In this document: piece after piece, positions 10,971-21,765 of the stretch
Numbering within the stretch: position 1 is the stretch's first letter
How the letters are laid out: each line of letters opens with the position of its first letter
Source: Neofusicoccum parvum
Lineage: Eukaryota; Ascomycota; Dothideomycetes; Botryosphaeriales; Botryosphaeriaceae
Length of the DNA stretch: 64,000 bases
Direction: 5' to 3'
NCBI GenBank assembly: GCA_020912385.1
Contig: CP087210.1
Coordinates: 2,728,001-2,792,000 of the forward strand
The notes under the pieces: generated by a model
Databases searched by the model: none
Told to the model about the DNA's origin: nothing
What the model saw: the letters and a program-made list of their open reading frames with translations, nothing else
Position numbers and translations under genes: made by a program

Positions 10971-11693
10971 CGATGATGCGAGCCAGCTGACGCGCTTACG
11001 AAAAACGAAAGCCGTTGTGATATGGAGATGGACTAGGTGGAAAGATGAGGAAATGCGGGGATAGGATTGCTTGGTCGGAGGATGCGGAGGCTGATGTGTA
11101 ACATTTGAACAAGGACGAAGACGAATCGAGCCAATGACGTAGGCTGATCCTCCGTTGACCTTAGCGGTGGCTGACGCATTCTAGACAACAGCAAACAGGC
11201 GGTGCAGCCATCACGGACAGTCTCTTCCATGGCTGTCTCTGTGTCTTGATCGTGCTCATCTCTCTTTCCAGCGACAATTGCCCCCATCTCAGCCCTCATT
11301 TACATGGCAGACCTGAGGCATGACGCCCACTTACCATATCGCGGGCTAATGTCCGGGACATCTCCGGGGCGCTCGGAAGAAACAGCCACTTTTCTTATTT
11401 TGCTGGACGCCGGCAGAGCACCTCGCCTTACGTGTAGCCACGGCCACCATGTGCTGGTCATCTCGATATTTGTCCAGGTCCCTTTTCTCAACGACACCTG
11501 TGGTCAGCGTTGTCTGAGATATCGCGTCCATTCCCCGCGAGCAAGCGACTTGAAGCAGCCGACAATATTCAAAATTTCACCGCCGGCTTTTTCCACCTTT
11601 CCAACCTGAATTTGTCTGCTCGTTTTATATACCCAAACTTAGCGGTCCTCTCGTTTGTCCTTCATATACCGAGACTTCTGCGACAACAGCCCC
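10971..11693. promoter_or_regulatory. Divergent promoter region with a TATA box for the Trm12-like gene
   Basis: This is the bidirectional spacer between DUF4385 (minus) and the Trm12-like gene (plus). A TATATA element at 11626-11631 lies about 65 bases upstream of the Trm12-like start. No gene is seen in the rest. Confidence 0.45.
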
Positions 11694-13253
11694 ATGGCCC
11701 CGTCTCCTGCCTGCGTTAATCACTACGCTTTAGTCGTTCCGCCGCAGAACGTAAAGGCAGTGAAAACATTTCTGGAGAAACACCGCATCCTGGACAAGAG
11801 CCGGAAAATCACGCCATATTCAACGTCAATCTTAGATGCAGGAACTCCGGGCCAAAGCCACAGTTCCGAGCCTCCAAAGCGTTTCGTCCTGCCATTACTA
11901 CCGCATGGCCCCGGCACGGATTCTCCCCTCGACGAAGAGGACGGACAAGACCTCGAAACGCCTCTCGGAAGCCTCGCCTCCCTCTTGGAATCCCACCTGG
12001 GCCGAGACGCATACGACAGCATCTCCATCGTCAATCTCTCAACCTCCATCTCTCCGCTCGGAACCCCATCGACCGCGCAGCCAACCAACCCCCTCCGCGC
12101 CGCCTTCCGCTCCGCCCTCACCACCCTCCCGCCCGAAACGCTAGACCACCTCTCCCTCACACCCGACCTCCTCGCCGCCGCACTACCCGCCACCTATTCC
12201 ATCTACCCCCCGCTCCTCCTCCTACCCGCCCACACCTTCCGCCACCCCAGCTGGACCGCCCTCCTCACCACCCACCCCCTCACCAGCCCCACCACCCGCA
12301 CCCTCCTCGCCCACGTCGCCACCACCCTCCACGTCACGCACATCGCGCTCAACGCCCCCATCGCCCTCACCACCCCGCACCCCAACATCCTCCGCGCCCC
12401 CACCTCCCTCACCCCCCTCCACGGCCCCTGGCCCCCCCTCGCCGCCGCGCCCCCCGCCCCCGCCCTCTGGGCCTCCGCCCGCCAGAACGGCATCGCCCAG
12501 ACCTGGGCCCCGGCCTACACCATGTTCAGCCGCGGCAACGTCAAGGAGAAGGCCCGGCTGCTGGCGCTGCCGAGCGTGGCCGCGGCGGCGGCGCGCCCCT
12601 GCGCCGCCGTCGACCTCTACGCCGGCATCGGATACTTCGCGTTCTCGTACCGCAGGGCGGGTGTGGCGACCGTGCTGGCGTGGGAGATTAATGCGTGGAG
12701 TGTTGAGGGGTTGAGGCGGGGGGCCGTGGGGAATGGGTGGGCGGTGGGCGTTGTGGTGCCGGAGGCGGCGGGTAGTGAGGTGGAGGGCGGTGAGGTGGTG
12801 GGCGTGGAGCGGCTGGTGCGGGAGAGGGATTTCGTGGTGTTTCTGGAGTCGAATGAGGAGGCGGCGGCGAGGGTGGAGCGGTTGAGAGGGCTGGTGGCGC
12901 CGGTGAGGCATGTTAATGCGGGGTTGCTGCCGACGTCGCGGGGGGCCTGGGGGACGGCGGTAAGGGTGCTGGATCCGGGGCTGGGTGGGTGGATTCATCT
13001 GCATGAGAATTTTGGGGAGGGGGAGGTGGGGCGGAGGGCGGAGGAGGTTGTGGGTGAGGTGAGGAGGATTTGGAAGGTGGTTAGGGCGGAGAGATGGGGG
13101 GATGGTGAGGCTGCTCTGGAAGACGCTGAAGGGGATGGGGAGGATGCGGTAAAGCTGGAGCACGTGGAGAGAGTGAAGACGTATGCACCGGGTGTGCTGC
13201 ATTGCGTGTTGGATATTTGGATTTCGCCCACTGGGCAGAAACCAAATGAATGA
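11694..13253 (+). CDS. TRM12: tRNA wybutosine-synthesizing protein 2 (Trm12/TYW2)
   Basis: An intronless gene of 519 aa. I chose the start at MAPSPACVNHYALVVPP because the frame upstream is leader-like. The C-terminal half is a class I methyltransferase: NGIAQTWAPAYTMFSRGN, the SAM loop AVDLYAGIGYFAFSY, then VLAWEINAWSVEGLRRGA. GWIHLHENFGEGE near the end is a typical TYW2/Trm5 signature. By family it transfers the 3-amino-3-carboxypropyl group of SAM onto imG-14 during wybutosine formation at position 37 of tRNA-Phe. Codon use shifts abruptly: C-ending codons dominate about 12000-12540 and G-ending codons about 12650-13150. Confidence 0.92.
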   Translation: MAPSPACVNHYALVVPPQNVKAVKTFLEKHRILDKSRKITPYSTSILDAGTPGQSHSSEPPKRFVLPLLPHGPGTDSPLDEEDGQDLETPLGSLASLLESHLGRDAYDSISIVNLSTSISPLGTPSTAQPTNPLRAAFRSALTTLPPETLDHLSLTPDLLAAALPATYSIYPPLLLLPAHTFRHPSWTALLTTHPLTSPTTRTLLAHVATTLHVTHIALNAPIALTTPHPNILRAPTSLTPLHGPWPPLAAAPPAPALWASARQNGIAQTWAPAYTMFSRGNVKEKARLLALPSVAAAAARPCAAVDLYAGIGYFAFSYRRAGVATVLAWEINAWSVEGLRRGAVGNGWAVGVVVPEAAGSEVEGGEVVGVERLVRERDFVVFLESNEEAAARVERLRGLVAPVRHVNAGLLPTSRGAWGTAVRVLDPGLGGWIHLHENFGEGEVGRRAEEVVGEVRRIWKVVRAERWGDGEAALEDAEGDGEDAVKLEHVERVKTYAPGVLHCVLDIWISPTGQKPNE

Positions 13254-13618
13254 TTCGGTTAGTAATGTAGCAACTATAAAGCAGTGCAGGTGCAAGTCCT
13301 CAGCTCCTCGTATTCGAGTACCGATAATTAGAATAGTCGCCTGAGATCGACTTGTGCTTGAAGCTAAAAAGGGTCTCACAAAATTTACTTGATAAACTAT
13401 CATTAGTGCCATCATTCGTGTAGCTGGAACGAAAATTTCTAAGCCCTTGTTTTGGGTCTCTTGGAAACTGCCAATTGGCTACGAGGAGCTGGTACAATAG
13501 TATATAGATAAGTAGATAGCACGAATACATGTATAAACTTGAGTATTTGTACATTAAGTAAAGGTTATTATTATTTTTTCAACGTCTGCTCTATTCGTCA
13601 TTATCGTGATAGATCTCA
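13254..13618. other. AT-rich convergent intergenic gap
   Basis: Strongly AT-rich sequence between the 3' ends of the Trm12-like gene and the secreted hydrolase gene. I see no coding potential. It presumably contains both polyadenylation regions. Confidence 0.45.
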
Positions 13619-14946
13619 TCACGCAATAGTCTTCAAAATCCACTCATGCACCACCGCCGCAATCTCCAGGTTGTTCAGCTCCAGGAAGCCGAAATGCCCA
13701 TTCCCATAGATCCCAACCTCACCCAGCTTAATCCACTCAGGGCTTCCACCAGCCTGCTCCAGGTAGTCGATGACACAGTGATCGTACGTCATGTGCGGGC
13801 TCGCATCGCCGGTCAGGGCCACATACGGCACGGACGCGATGCTGGGCAGCTGGCGGGCGGGCTCCTGCTGCATGATGCAGCTGCGCTTGGCGGGGGTGTC
13901 GTCGCCGACGGAGGTGGTGTTGAGCTCGGTGTAGTTGGAGATGGCGGGCACGTAGCCGATGAAGGTGTTGGTGAGGCCCCAGGGGCGGCTGGAGGAGCGG
14001 CCGACGCTGGAGGTGCTGTTGCCGGTGTAGGACTGGAAGGGGATGGTGGCGGGCTCCAGGTTGATGTTGCCGGCGACCAGCGACGGGCAGTCGTTGGACA
14101 GGAGGATGGGGTGCAGCGCGCCGATGCTGTGCGAGACGAGGAAGGAGGGCCCGATCAGCTCAAGCAGATCGCAGCCAGAAGCCCGCATGGACAGCTCTTG
14201 CGCCGTTAGGTTGGAGGTCAGCGGGATGAAGGTGGCCTCGAAGGCGTCGAAGTAGGGGTCGCCCCTGAGGCCGGTGCCGGGCCACTGGGTGTGGTTCTGC
14301 GACTGCGGGTAGGCATTGGTGAGCTCTGGGGCGGTGAAGCCCTTCTGGCTGATCTCGGCGGTGGAGCCAATGCGGAGGGGGAAGTTTGTCAGGTCCTCCT
14401 CGCTGCCACGGCCGACGGAGGTCTGGTCGAGGAGGTAGACCTGGTAGCCTTGGTCGAGGAAATACGAGGCGAAGCCCTTGCGGTTGTCGGGCGTGTTGAG
14501 CCATGTCTGCGGCGCGACGTCGTGAGCACAAAAGAAAGTTCAGATAGGCGTCGCCGCTGGCGCTTGGCGGTTAAGCTTACCACTCCTGACGTGCCTGCTT
14601 GCGGTTAGCATGGAAGCCACGACGGGAATTGGGCTGTCTGGGGCGCGGATAACGTACCTCCGCCGTGGAAGAAGACGAGAGGCTTTGGCTGCGTCACGCC
14701 CGACGCCGGCGTAAGCTTCTCGACGTAGAGTTGGTCATAAGTCAGGTTGCCCGCGGCGCTGTTCACGTATCGGCCCCCCACGTAGAAGAAGTCGCGGTAG
14801 TGCAGACTCTCGCTGGAGCTGCATCCGGGAGCAATGGCGTTGACGCCGACGCACGTGCTGTTTGTGCTGCTGGCCGAGACGCGGGGGCTGCCCAGGAGAG
14901 CGGATGCGGACAGCAGCGAGGCGGCGAAGCGGTTGAGACGCACCAT
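13619..14946 (-). CDS. Secreted alpha/beta-hydrolase, about 396 aa, with a 14-nt microexon
   Basis: Three exons: 14946-14658, a 14-base exon 14594-14581, and 14506-13619. The N-terminus is a signal peptide (MVRLNRFAASLLSASALLGS). The oxyanion region FFHGGG is completed across the microexon to TSGVTWLNTPDNRKG, followed by YQVYLLDQTSVGRGS. The nucleophile elbow is SHSIG, and the catalytic His is probably in GNGHFGFLE. Several N-x-S/T sites and paired Cys fit a secreted protein. The fold is clear but the substrate is not: lipase-, esterase- and lactonase-like activities are all possible. Skipping the microexon would break the frame. Confidence 0.87.
14581..14594 (-). other. 14-nt microexon of the secreted hydrolase
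   Basis: It is flanked by GCAG on its 5' side and GTAAGCTT on its 3' side (minus strand). It supplies the end of one codon plus Thr-Ser-Gly-Val, completing the loop just after the oxyanion motif. The frame before and after only joins if this exon is used. Confidence 0.8.
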
Positions 14947-16208
14947 GGCGGCAGCAGTCGATTAGAAATTAGGGGTATTACGTGCGGGAGGGAGGGCAGC
15001 GTCGCCCACAGGTCGGATCGGGCAGGAGAGCAGTGGGTTGCGAGACTCAGGCCTGGGCATGGGCGTGGGCGAGGGCGTGTATTTAGCGAAGCAGCGGACG
15101 AGTAGATGCATAGACCGGCCGGCCGCCACGCTCCCAATGGGGCAAGCAAACGGTCGAGTAGGAGCGGCGGGCGATCCGGGCCTTTCTGATCTCCGGACAC
15201 GCGCCCTCGAGATAGCCAGAGAAGCGCCGCACCGCCGTCGCCTGAGCCCGCAGCGCCGCACCGCGGAACAGCGGGCGTTGGTGTTGGTGTTGAGGGCGGG
15301 CGCGGGCTGGCAGACGTTTCGGCGCGGGTTTCAAGGGCAGCAGCGCACAACACGAGCGTCCGTTTCTTTTTCCATGCCGACTGTTCCGGGCCCCGACGCA
15401 GGTACGGGGCGCGCAGGCGGTGTTGAGCAGCATGTCCGACGGCCGAGGACCGCTGCAGCTGTGCCGCATGGCAGGCCAGGCGATGCTTCCCCGTCCGCCC
15501 CTGCCCGGCAATCTCGCTTCAGCGTCTCTGGCGGCCAGCTTCCCGGCCCTGCGGTCCACGGATCTTGCCACGCCATCGCACCACCCGTGCCCCGCCGTCT
15601 ATCCCTGCGATCTCCCGATATTGCTGTTGCTTGCTGGCGCGAACTGCCGCACAACCGGCCACTCGCTTGCGTCTGCCGGCTGTTCGAGAATTCGGCCTGT
15701 TGCCCGCCACACCGGCAGGGTCTCTCCCTCCACCCTACTTGGCAACGGCGAGCCTTGAATCAAGCAACGTGTGCGGCGAGGCTGAGTGCAGGCTCTGCAC
15801 CGGCCGTAGGCGTGTCGGTACAAAAGCCATGTCGCTTCCCATACCGTGTTCTCGGGCCCTGCTTGTCTGGCCCACGTGGTAGACTGCTCCCCGGCGAGCA
15901 CATCATGGAATTCTGACGCGCTGGAGAGGGCTGTGAACCTGGGGTCTCCTGGTGAGTCGGCTTGTTGCGGATCTCCACGACTCGTTGGCCTTGAACAGTG
16001 CGAATTAGCCTGAAGGTTTCTGACGCCCGATGCAGATAAACCATTGCTGTCCTGCCTGCTCTCACTAAGCCATTGGAGGGAGGCCGCCGTTATTGCTCTG
16101 GGCACGAGATACCATCACTGTTAAATGCCTCGCCGTCTTCCGTTTTGGTGGCATTTTGGAAGATCGCGGTAGACCACTGCCCCTACACGCTACTGCAGAC
16201 CTGCAGAC
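14947..16208. promoter_or_regulatory. Divergent promoter region, secreted hydrolase and rhodopsin-domain protein
   Basis: 1.26 kb of GC-rich sequence. Long open frames exist on both strands (for example 15038-15916 plus), but they show no domain, overlap one another antisense and look like compositional artefacts. Confidence 0.4.
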
Positions 16209-17600
16209 ATGTCCAACTCTTCTGCCCTCTCCTCGGCGCAATCCTCTGCGCTCATCGGCTCCCCACCAGAGACACAAGATGACTACTGGATCGTCAAGGG
16301 CATGCTTCGTGCTGTCCACATGGGCAATGTCGATGCCGACAAGGGCTACAACTTCCTCCCAAAGCGTCCGGCCCGCTACCAGTACGAGGACAAAAGAGCA
16401 GGTATCATAATCGGGATGTCCGTGTGCATCTTTGTCATGGTCGTGGTCACCAGTGCTCGTCTGGGCCTGCGCTTGTTCCGAACCGGCCTGCGCTGGGGTG
16501 CTGATGACTGGATGTTGATTCCCGGAGCGGTATGCCAACTCCCTCTACGCATTGAATCCACCGCAGCTAATCGGCCTCTGCAGCTCATGGCAATCACATA
16601 TCCAGCTCTCCAAATAGCCATGGTTACTCACGGTGGAGGAGGTAAACACACCTGGGACGTCACTTACGAGGAGTACAACACCTTCAACTGGGTACGAGTT
16701 CCCTCCCATTCGACCAAACAGGCCTAGTCTCTGACCTCGATCTTACCAGCTCGGAGTGGTTTGCAAAATCCTCTTCTTCACCTCCGTGGGCATTATCAAA
16801 ATCTCCATCACGCTCTTTAACCGTCGTCTCACCGGCATGGCCTCGCGCATCTGGCGCATCCTCAACGACGTCTTTCTCTTCCTCCTCACCGCCTACACTC
16901 TCCTTGCACTCTTCTGGACTGTCTTTCAATGCAGCCCTCCACCCGCCATGTGGAACAAGATCTACTCAGGCAAGCTCGCAGCGCCGGCGACGTGCTGGTC
17001 CACCCCCGTCATCTCCAACGTCCTCAGCACCATCCATGTCGTCATGGACTTCTGCCTGCTCATGACCCCCATCATCGTCCTCTGGAAGGTCAAGCTGCCC
17101 ACCTCAACCAAGATCCGCCTCTACCTCGTCTTCTCGACCGGCGCCGTGTCCTGCGTCGGCAGCGTGCTGCGGCAGCTGGCGCAGCAGAAGATAAAGCTCG
17201 ACGTGACCTGTACGCCACCCCACTCCCTTCATCTTCCACAGCAGCTGACCGCACTCCAGGGGGCTACACCGGCATCCTGACCTGGACGCTCGTCGACCTG
17301 ACCTTCGGCCTCCTCACGGCCTCCCTCCCCGTCCTCGTCGGCCTCATCCCGAGCGCCTGGCGCTCCGTGTCCAACCGCGGCGCTTCCCGCCCCACCAATT
17401 CCAGCAACATCGGCCCCGGAGGCTACCTGTCCGGCTCGCGCATGAGCCGGGTGGCGGCGACATTGCACCACAAGGACGCGAATGACCGCACACTGTCCAG
17501 CCGGTCGGATGAGGGAGGCATACTGGTGGAGGAGGAGTTCGAGCTCACGTATCACGAGGTGGTCACGAAGGAGAGCGTGGAGGCAGAGATCAAGAGGTGA
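16209..17600 (+). CDS. PTH11-like / fungal rhodopsin-domain membrane protein, about 409 aa
   Basis: Four exons: 16209-16529, 16584-16691, 16750-17209 and 17260-17600. About seven membrane spans are visible. The first is IIIGMSVCIFVMVVVTSARL, followed by the family marker GLRWGADDWMLIPG. Later come KILFFTSVGIIKISITLFNRR, FWTVFQCSPPPAMWNK and a final WGYTGILTWTLVDLTFGLL segment. A 90-residue cytoplasmic tail follows. There is no CFEM domain. These proteins are plasma-membrane receptors or sensors in filamentous ascomycetes, PTH11 being the best-known relative. The ligand cannot be inferred. Confidence 0.85.
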
Positions 17601-18200
17601 GAGCTGGAAACGGGGTCACCGTGATTGTTTTTTTTTTTTTCCACCAAAATTTCAGACAACTCCCCGTCGGGAGCGGGACGGCACCGCCCGACGTGCCGGG
17701 GCACCGGCGGGTGTGCTTGGGCCGTTTGGGCAAAGTGCGTCAGCCCGGCTGAACCGCCGCGCGCACGCCGGCGCGGCCGCTGGGGAGAACATCAAGTGCT
17801 GGGCGAGGGACCGCGTCCTGAGCGCCGAGCTGCTGGTGTTTGGAGGTCGAAGCATCCCCATCGGATGCGTCCCATGCGGTGGAGTCCGTCGCCAGGTCTG
17901 CTACGCCGCAACGAGTTGGCGTCGGATGGGGTTTGGCGAGTACGAAAGAGCCGAGAATGGCGATGGCCAGCGCAGGCACGGCGAGTTCCGCGGTGAGGAG
18001 AAATCGCAGGAAAGGTCGACATCGGACCTCGCGCGGTGGCACTGCCAGCCAGTGTTGACTCATGGTCGGCAGTGACTGTGTACTTAGGAGATTACGAATG
18101 ACGCGTCCACGAGCCGTGGCGCCTACGAACAAGACGAGAAGACAAAGCAGAAGAAAAACCAACTATATGTGTACATGCAAAATCAGCTTTTCGCCCTGTG
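17601..18200. other. Convergent intergenic gap with a poly-T run
   Basis: A run of about 14 T lies near 17629, just after the rhodopsin-domain stop, probably in its 3' UTR. No gene is supported in the remaining 550 bases. Confidence 0.4.
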
Positions 18201-19349
18201 TCATGACTCCAGCGGCTTTTGGCCATAGGTATAATAAAACTTCAAGTACACCTTGAATTCCCCTTTCAGAAACTCGTTCCTGACCTCGTCCAGCAGCTGC
18301 TCAATGGCGTCGTTGTCCCAGCCCAAGACGAGCGTGAACACGGGCAGCGCGGTGGGTGCGATGCCCTCGAGCACGACGAGCAGCATGCGCTTGCCCAGGT
18401 CTATCTGGTCCTCGTCCCACATCCCGATGGGGACCTGTGGGCAACCAATCAGCCAACAACGGGGGGACGGAGCATGGGCAGCAACCTACCTTGCACACCT
18501 TCTGCTGAACGTTCTGGAAGCCCGCGTCGACCATGCGGTCCCGCTGCTCGGGGGCGATGCGGAAGCGCTTGCCGATCTTGGTGGAGGCGAAGTCGATCTG
18601 GCTGGCGAAGTACTTGGTGCGCGAGCCGTCGAAGCCGGGGTCGTCGGACCAGAACATGGCCGAGTCCTCCTGGTGCTCGACCCAGCCGCCGGGGCGCAGG
18701 GCGGCGAACGACTGGCGCCACAGCCGCGGCCAGTCGACGATGGCCGGGTACAGGTAGCGGGCGTGCACGAAGTCGAAGGTGTCGGGGCCGAAGGCCCAGT
18801 CCTCCTCGGCGTCGGCCACGACGAAGCGGCAGTTGGGCGAAGTCCTGGCAAGTAAAAACGGCGAGCGAATCAGAACGGCCGCGCGCGCCCACGACGACAG
18901 AGAAAACACAACAAACGAGAGGGTCGGGGGTACCAGCTGGGCTGAACGGGCTTCACGTCGAAGGCGAGCACCTGGGCGTCGGGATGGGTGTCGGCGAAGT
19001 CGAGGGCCCAGATGCCGGTGCCGGTGCCGATGTCGAGCACGAGCTCTGGGTCGCGCAGCGGGGCGGCGTACAGGGCGCCGCCGAGGGTCTGCACGAAGGT
19101 GTGGCCCCAGAAGTCCAGCCGCTCCGGCTCGCGCTCGTCGTCGGGCAGCAGGTACGAGTCGGCGCCCGGCAGCGCGGTGGCCGTCATCGACGACGACGAC
19201 GACCCGGACGACGACGAGCTGGCCGTCGACCAGCCGCTGGACGCCAGGCCGACGTGCTCCTGGTACTGCGCCGTCTCGCCCCACGAGTCGAGCAGCCCCA
19301 GCGCACGCTCCCAGCGGCCCTTGCTGGAGGACGTGTCGTCGGCGGCCAT
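18201..19349 (-). CDS. LaeA/UMTA-type SAM-dependent methyltransferase, about 334 aa
   Basis: Three exons: 19349-18934, 18844-18490 and 18434-18201. A serine-rich N-terminus is followed by GADSYLLPDDEREPERLD and the SAM loop LVLDIGTGTGIWALDFAD. PVQPSWTSPNC is formed across intron 1. FDFVHARYL and LRPGGWVEHQE then follow. This order is diagnostic of the fungal UMTA family that includes LaeA. Most members are not LaeA itself and have unknown substrates. Whether this one regulates secondary metabolism cannot be said. A TATAAATA element on the minus strand (19712-19719) lies 360 bases upstream. Confidence 0.86.
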
Positions 19350-20106
19350 TGCTGGTCAGGTAGTCCCGGTCTCTGGAGGCGCTGGCGGTGCGGGCGCGGA
19401 GGCTTTGGCCGGCTTTAATTTGTTGTTTGTCGCGTGCGGGCGCGGGACGCAGGTTGAGTCGTCCGATAGGAGCCCCACAATAGGGGCCCGATTCACCATC
19501 CCTGCCGTGTTGCTGCTTACTACGAGCGACAGATCTGTGGCCGCCACCCCGCGCTCGCCGCACGCTGCAGCACGGCAACCACTTCGCTGCCGGCGCGGGG
19601 GCCACGCGCGCGGGGCTAGCTCAGCAGTCCTGCGCGGCTCCGTCCCGCGACTCCAGCGTCCCCAGAGCGCATCGCGGGCTGCGGCGACGTCGACGGACGG
19701 CTACAAGCGTTATTTATAGCCCAGGGCCCAGCTGCAGCGCCTTGCAAGCGGCAGGAAGATATTCAGGAAGGATCAGGGCTAGCCCAGCCCAGCTAGCGGG
19801 CCTCTCGCTTAGCCCCGCGCGCCCGGCCCGCAGCTGCCCGCCGCCGTCAAAGACAGGGCTCGCCGCCGTTCCTGGCCACGACTCAACGCCCATCCTCCCC
19901 ACCAGCTGCACCCGCTGCCCGGTCGCCGGACGCCCGTCTGCCCGTCGTCTGGTTTCTGAGTTGACACGCCCCAGGTCGCCCGCTCCCTCGCAGCGGCCAG
20001 CCGCGGGGAACCCAGCACTACCCACCCCGCACCATGGCGTCCACCGACCGCTCGATTCGGATACCTCCAACCCCGCCCGCACAGGCTCGAAGAAACACCC
20101 CCTGAC
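19350..20106. promoter_or_regulatory. Upstream region of the LaeA-like gene, with a TATA box
   Basis: GC-rich gap. A canonical minus-strand TATAAATA lies at 19712-19719; a long leader or an unannotated upstream exon would explain the distance to the ATG at 19349. No other gene is supported. Confidence 0.4.
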
Positions 20107-20129
20107 AAGCCATCATGTCGCGCGTCGGC

Positions 20130-20572
20130 ATGCCCGCCCGCCTGCACGCGCACCCCACGTCGCCCTCGAGTCGAACCACGATGCCGACAGGAAGGGCAAA
20201 TCCAACCCTTGATGCGCCCCAGCTCCAGAGTCACCCTCAAGTTCCTCCGCGTCTTGCAGCATCACGGCGAGCACCCCAGCATCCCGCGGTCCGTTGTCCC
20301 GGCCCGTCAGTGACCGTTCCCATTAGGCTACATTGGCGAGGTCGAGAAGATCGACGATCACCGCCCAGGCGAGATCGTGGTCGAGATCGCGGGCCGTTTC
20401 GACGAGTGTGGCTGCACCAGTCCGCGCTACGGGATCCAGCTGCGCGAGTTGGAGAGGTCGGCCAATCGTGTCAGTCCAGCTCCCTTGTCTTCACTGCATC
20501 GGCTGGCGTCGTAGATCGCGGGAAGGCTCATAGGAGGTATGCCGGTGGCAGGATTTCGCCCTCGTCTACTGA
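20130..20572 (+). pseudogene. Decayed ribosomal protein uS8 (RPS22/RPS15a) gene copy
   Basis: Reading through frame changes gives segments that follow eukaryotic uS8 in order. First comes VALESNHDADRKGK, then after a one-base shift MRPSSRVTLKFLRVLQHHG. A 60-base intron-like gap (20267-20326; GC donor, AG acceptor) leads to GYIGEVEKIDDHRPGEIVVE and CTSPRYGIQLRELE. After a deletion covering the ARQFGY region come LVFTASAGVVD and HRRYAGGRI. Another one-base shift ends it at LVY and a stop at 20570-20572. At least three frame breaks make it non-functional. Intron-like spacing argues for a DNA-level duplicate rather than a retrocopy. It lacks the C-to-T/AT-rich look of RIP, so ordinary decay is more likely. 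Confidence 0.72.
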
Positions 20573-20880
20573 GCTACCAATACCGCAGCACGTGGCACCT
20601 CGCGTGTTGTTGCAGACGCGCCTATAGCGCTCGAGATCGCTTCCAGGACTTCTATTCGCTTCACCTTCCTGGCCCATCCACGCGCAACGCCGATTCGTGA
20701 AATTTCAGATTAGACTTTGCCCAGACAAGCCCGCCTGACCGGCTCCGACAAGCTCCAACCCGGTTCTCTATACTGTCCACCATGAACGCCTATCAACCAG
20801 CTGCATACTTCGCACTGCGTCAATTAACACACAAGACCATGATTCAACGCCGAATGCCCAATGGCCCGATTCAGGCCCAT
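20573..20880. other. Intergenic gap
   Basis: This gap lies between the uS8 pseudogene and the 3' end of the minus-strand secreted protein. I see no feature in it. Confidence 0.35.
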
Positions 20881-21765
20881 TTATTCTTTGTCTGCGCTAA
20901 TGGTACTGCTGCCCCCGGCGTCCACCTCACTCAGCACCTGCGTCCCGACTACATTCCCCGCATCGTTGACGTAGATGGCGCTCACAATCTCCAAGCCGGG
21001 GAAGGGCGCGTACTCGTACAGGCGTTCGCGCACCTGCTGACCCTCATACTCGGTAGCGATGTCGCGGCCGAAGTAGCGCATGACGGTGTCGTAGCTGCCG
21101 ATGGTCTTCTCGCTGAGCACGTTGCCGTTGTTGTCAAGGTTCTGGTCGATGATGGTGCCGTCCTGGGAGAGCTTCCGGTTGGTGTGCGCGTTGCCGCTGT
21201 AGTCGTTGATCGAGTAGAGGATGTTGTTCTCCAGCCTGAACGACTCGAGGTCCTCGCGAGCCTTGAGGTTGCTGGTGCTCGACGAAGAACTGCTGTCGCC
21301 GGTCAAGCCGCTGAGCGCCGTGTCGGCGATTTCGTTCAAGCCGTTGCCCAGAGTGGCCAGAACGGGGTTGAGGTCGAGCGAGTCGAGGATGTTCTCGATC
21401 ATGAGGAGCAGGTTGGACAGACGCGCCTCGAGCAACACCTTGGCCGTGACGTTCTGGATGGTGAGCGAGACGCGGTCGACGGATGCGTCAACACCGGCGT
21501 TGAAGTCGAGCAAGGAGAGCACCTGCGCGGCCAGGTTGATCTTGGCCGTCAGGTTCAGCACTTCGATGTCGATTTCGCCCACGTGCACTGAAGCATTCAG
21601 GAAGACATCGGGCGGCGGGTAGGTTGTCGACGTGTTGGCCTTCGTGTTGGCCGTTTCGTAGACAGCCGAGTCTGGGTCGCCTGTGTCCTCGAGCGAATAG
21701 CCGATGTAGCCATTCTGCGCGTAGACGGAGAGAACGAGCGAGAGCAAAAGAACAGCGAACTTCAT
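20881..21765 (-). CDS. Secreted protein of unknown function, paralogue A (294 aa)
   Basis: A single exon. I chose the ATG at 21765 because it starts a clean signal peptide (MKFAVLLLSLVLSVYAQ); the open frame extends upstream without homology. A central block of about 100 residues (PDVFLNASVHVGEIDIEVL to ILDSLDLNPVLATLGNGLNEI) aligns residue by residue with the divergent neighbour at 22615. The block alternates hydrophobic residues with N-x-S/T sites, suggesting an amphipathic helical or beta-rich structure. The C-terminal half contains dibasic KAREDLESFRLEN, a possible Kex2-like site, then YGRD/YEGQ-rich sequence. I do not recognise a named domain. Confidence 0.8.
   Translation of the reverse strand: MKFAVLLLSLVLSVYAQNGYIGYSLEDTGDPDSAVYETANTKANTSTTYPPPDVFLNASVHVGEIDIEVLNLTAKINLAAQVLSLLDFNAGVDASVDRVSLTIQNVTAKVLLEARLSNLLLMIENILDSLDLNPVLATLGNGLNEIADTALSGLTGDSSSSSSTSNLKAREDLESFRLENNILYSINDYSGNAHTNRKLSQDGTIIDQNLDNNGNVLSEKTIGSYDTVMRYFGRDIATEYEGQQVRERLYEYAPFPGLEIVSAIYVNDAGNVVGTQVLSEVDAGGSSTISADKE

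Noticed and set aside
15038..15916. Long plus-strand open frame (292 codons) between the secreted hydrolase and the rhodopsin-domain gene
   Set aside because: It has no domain and is overlapped by several equally long antisense frames. GC-rich spacer DNA readily gives such frames, and the low-complexity Arg/Pro/Ala content looks non-coding.
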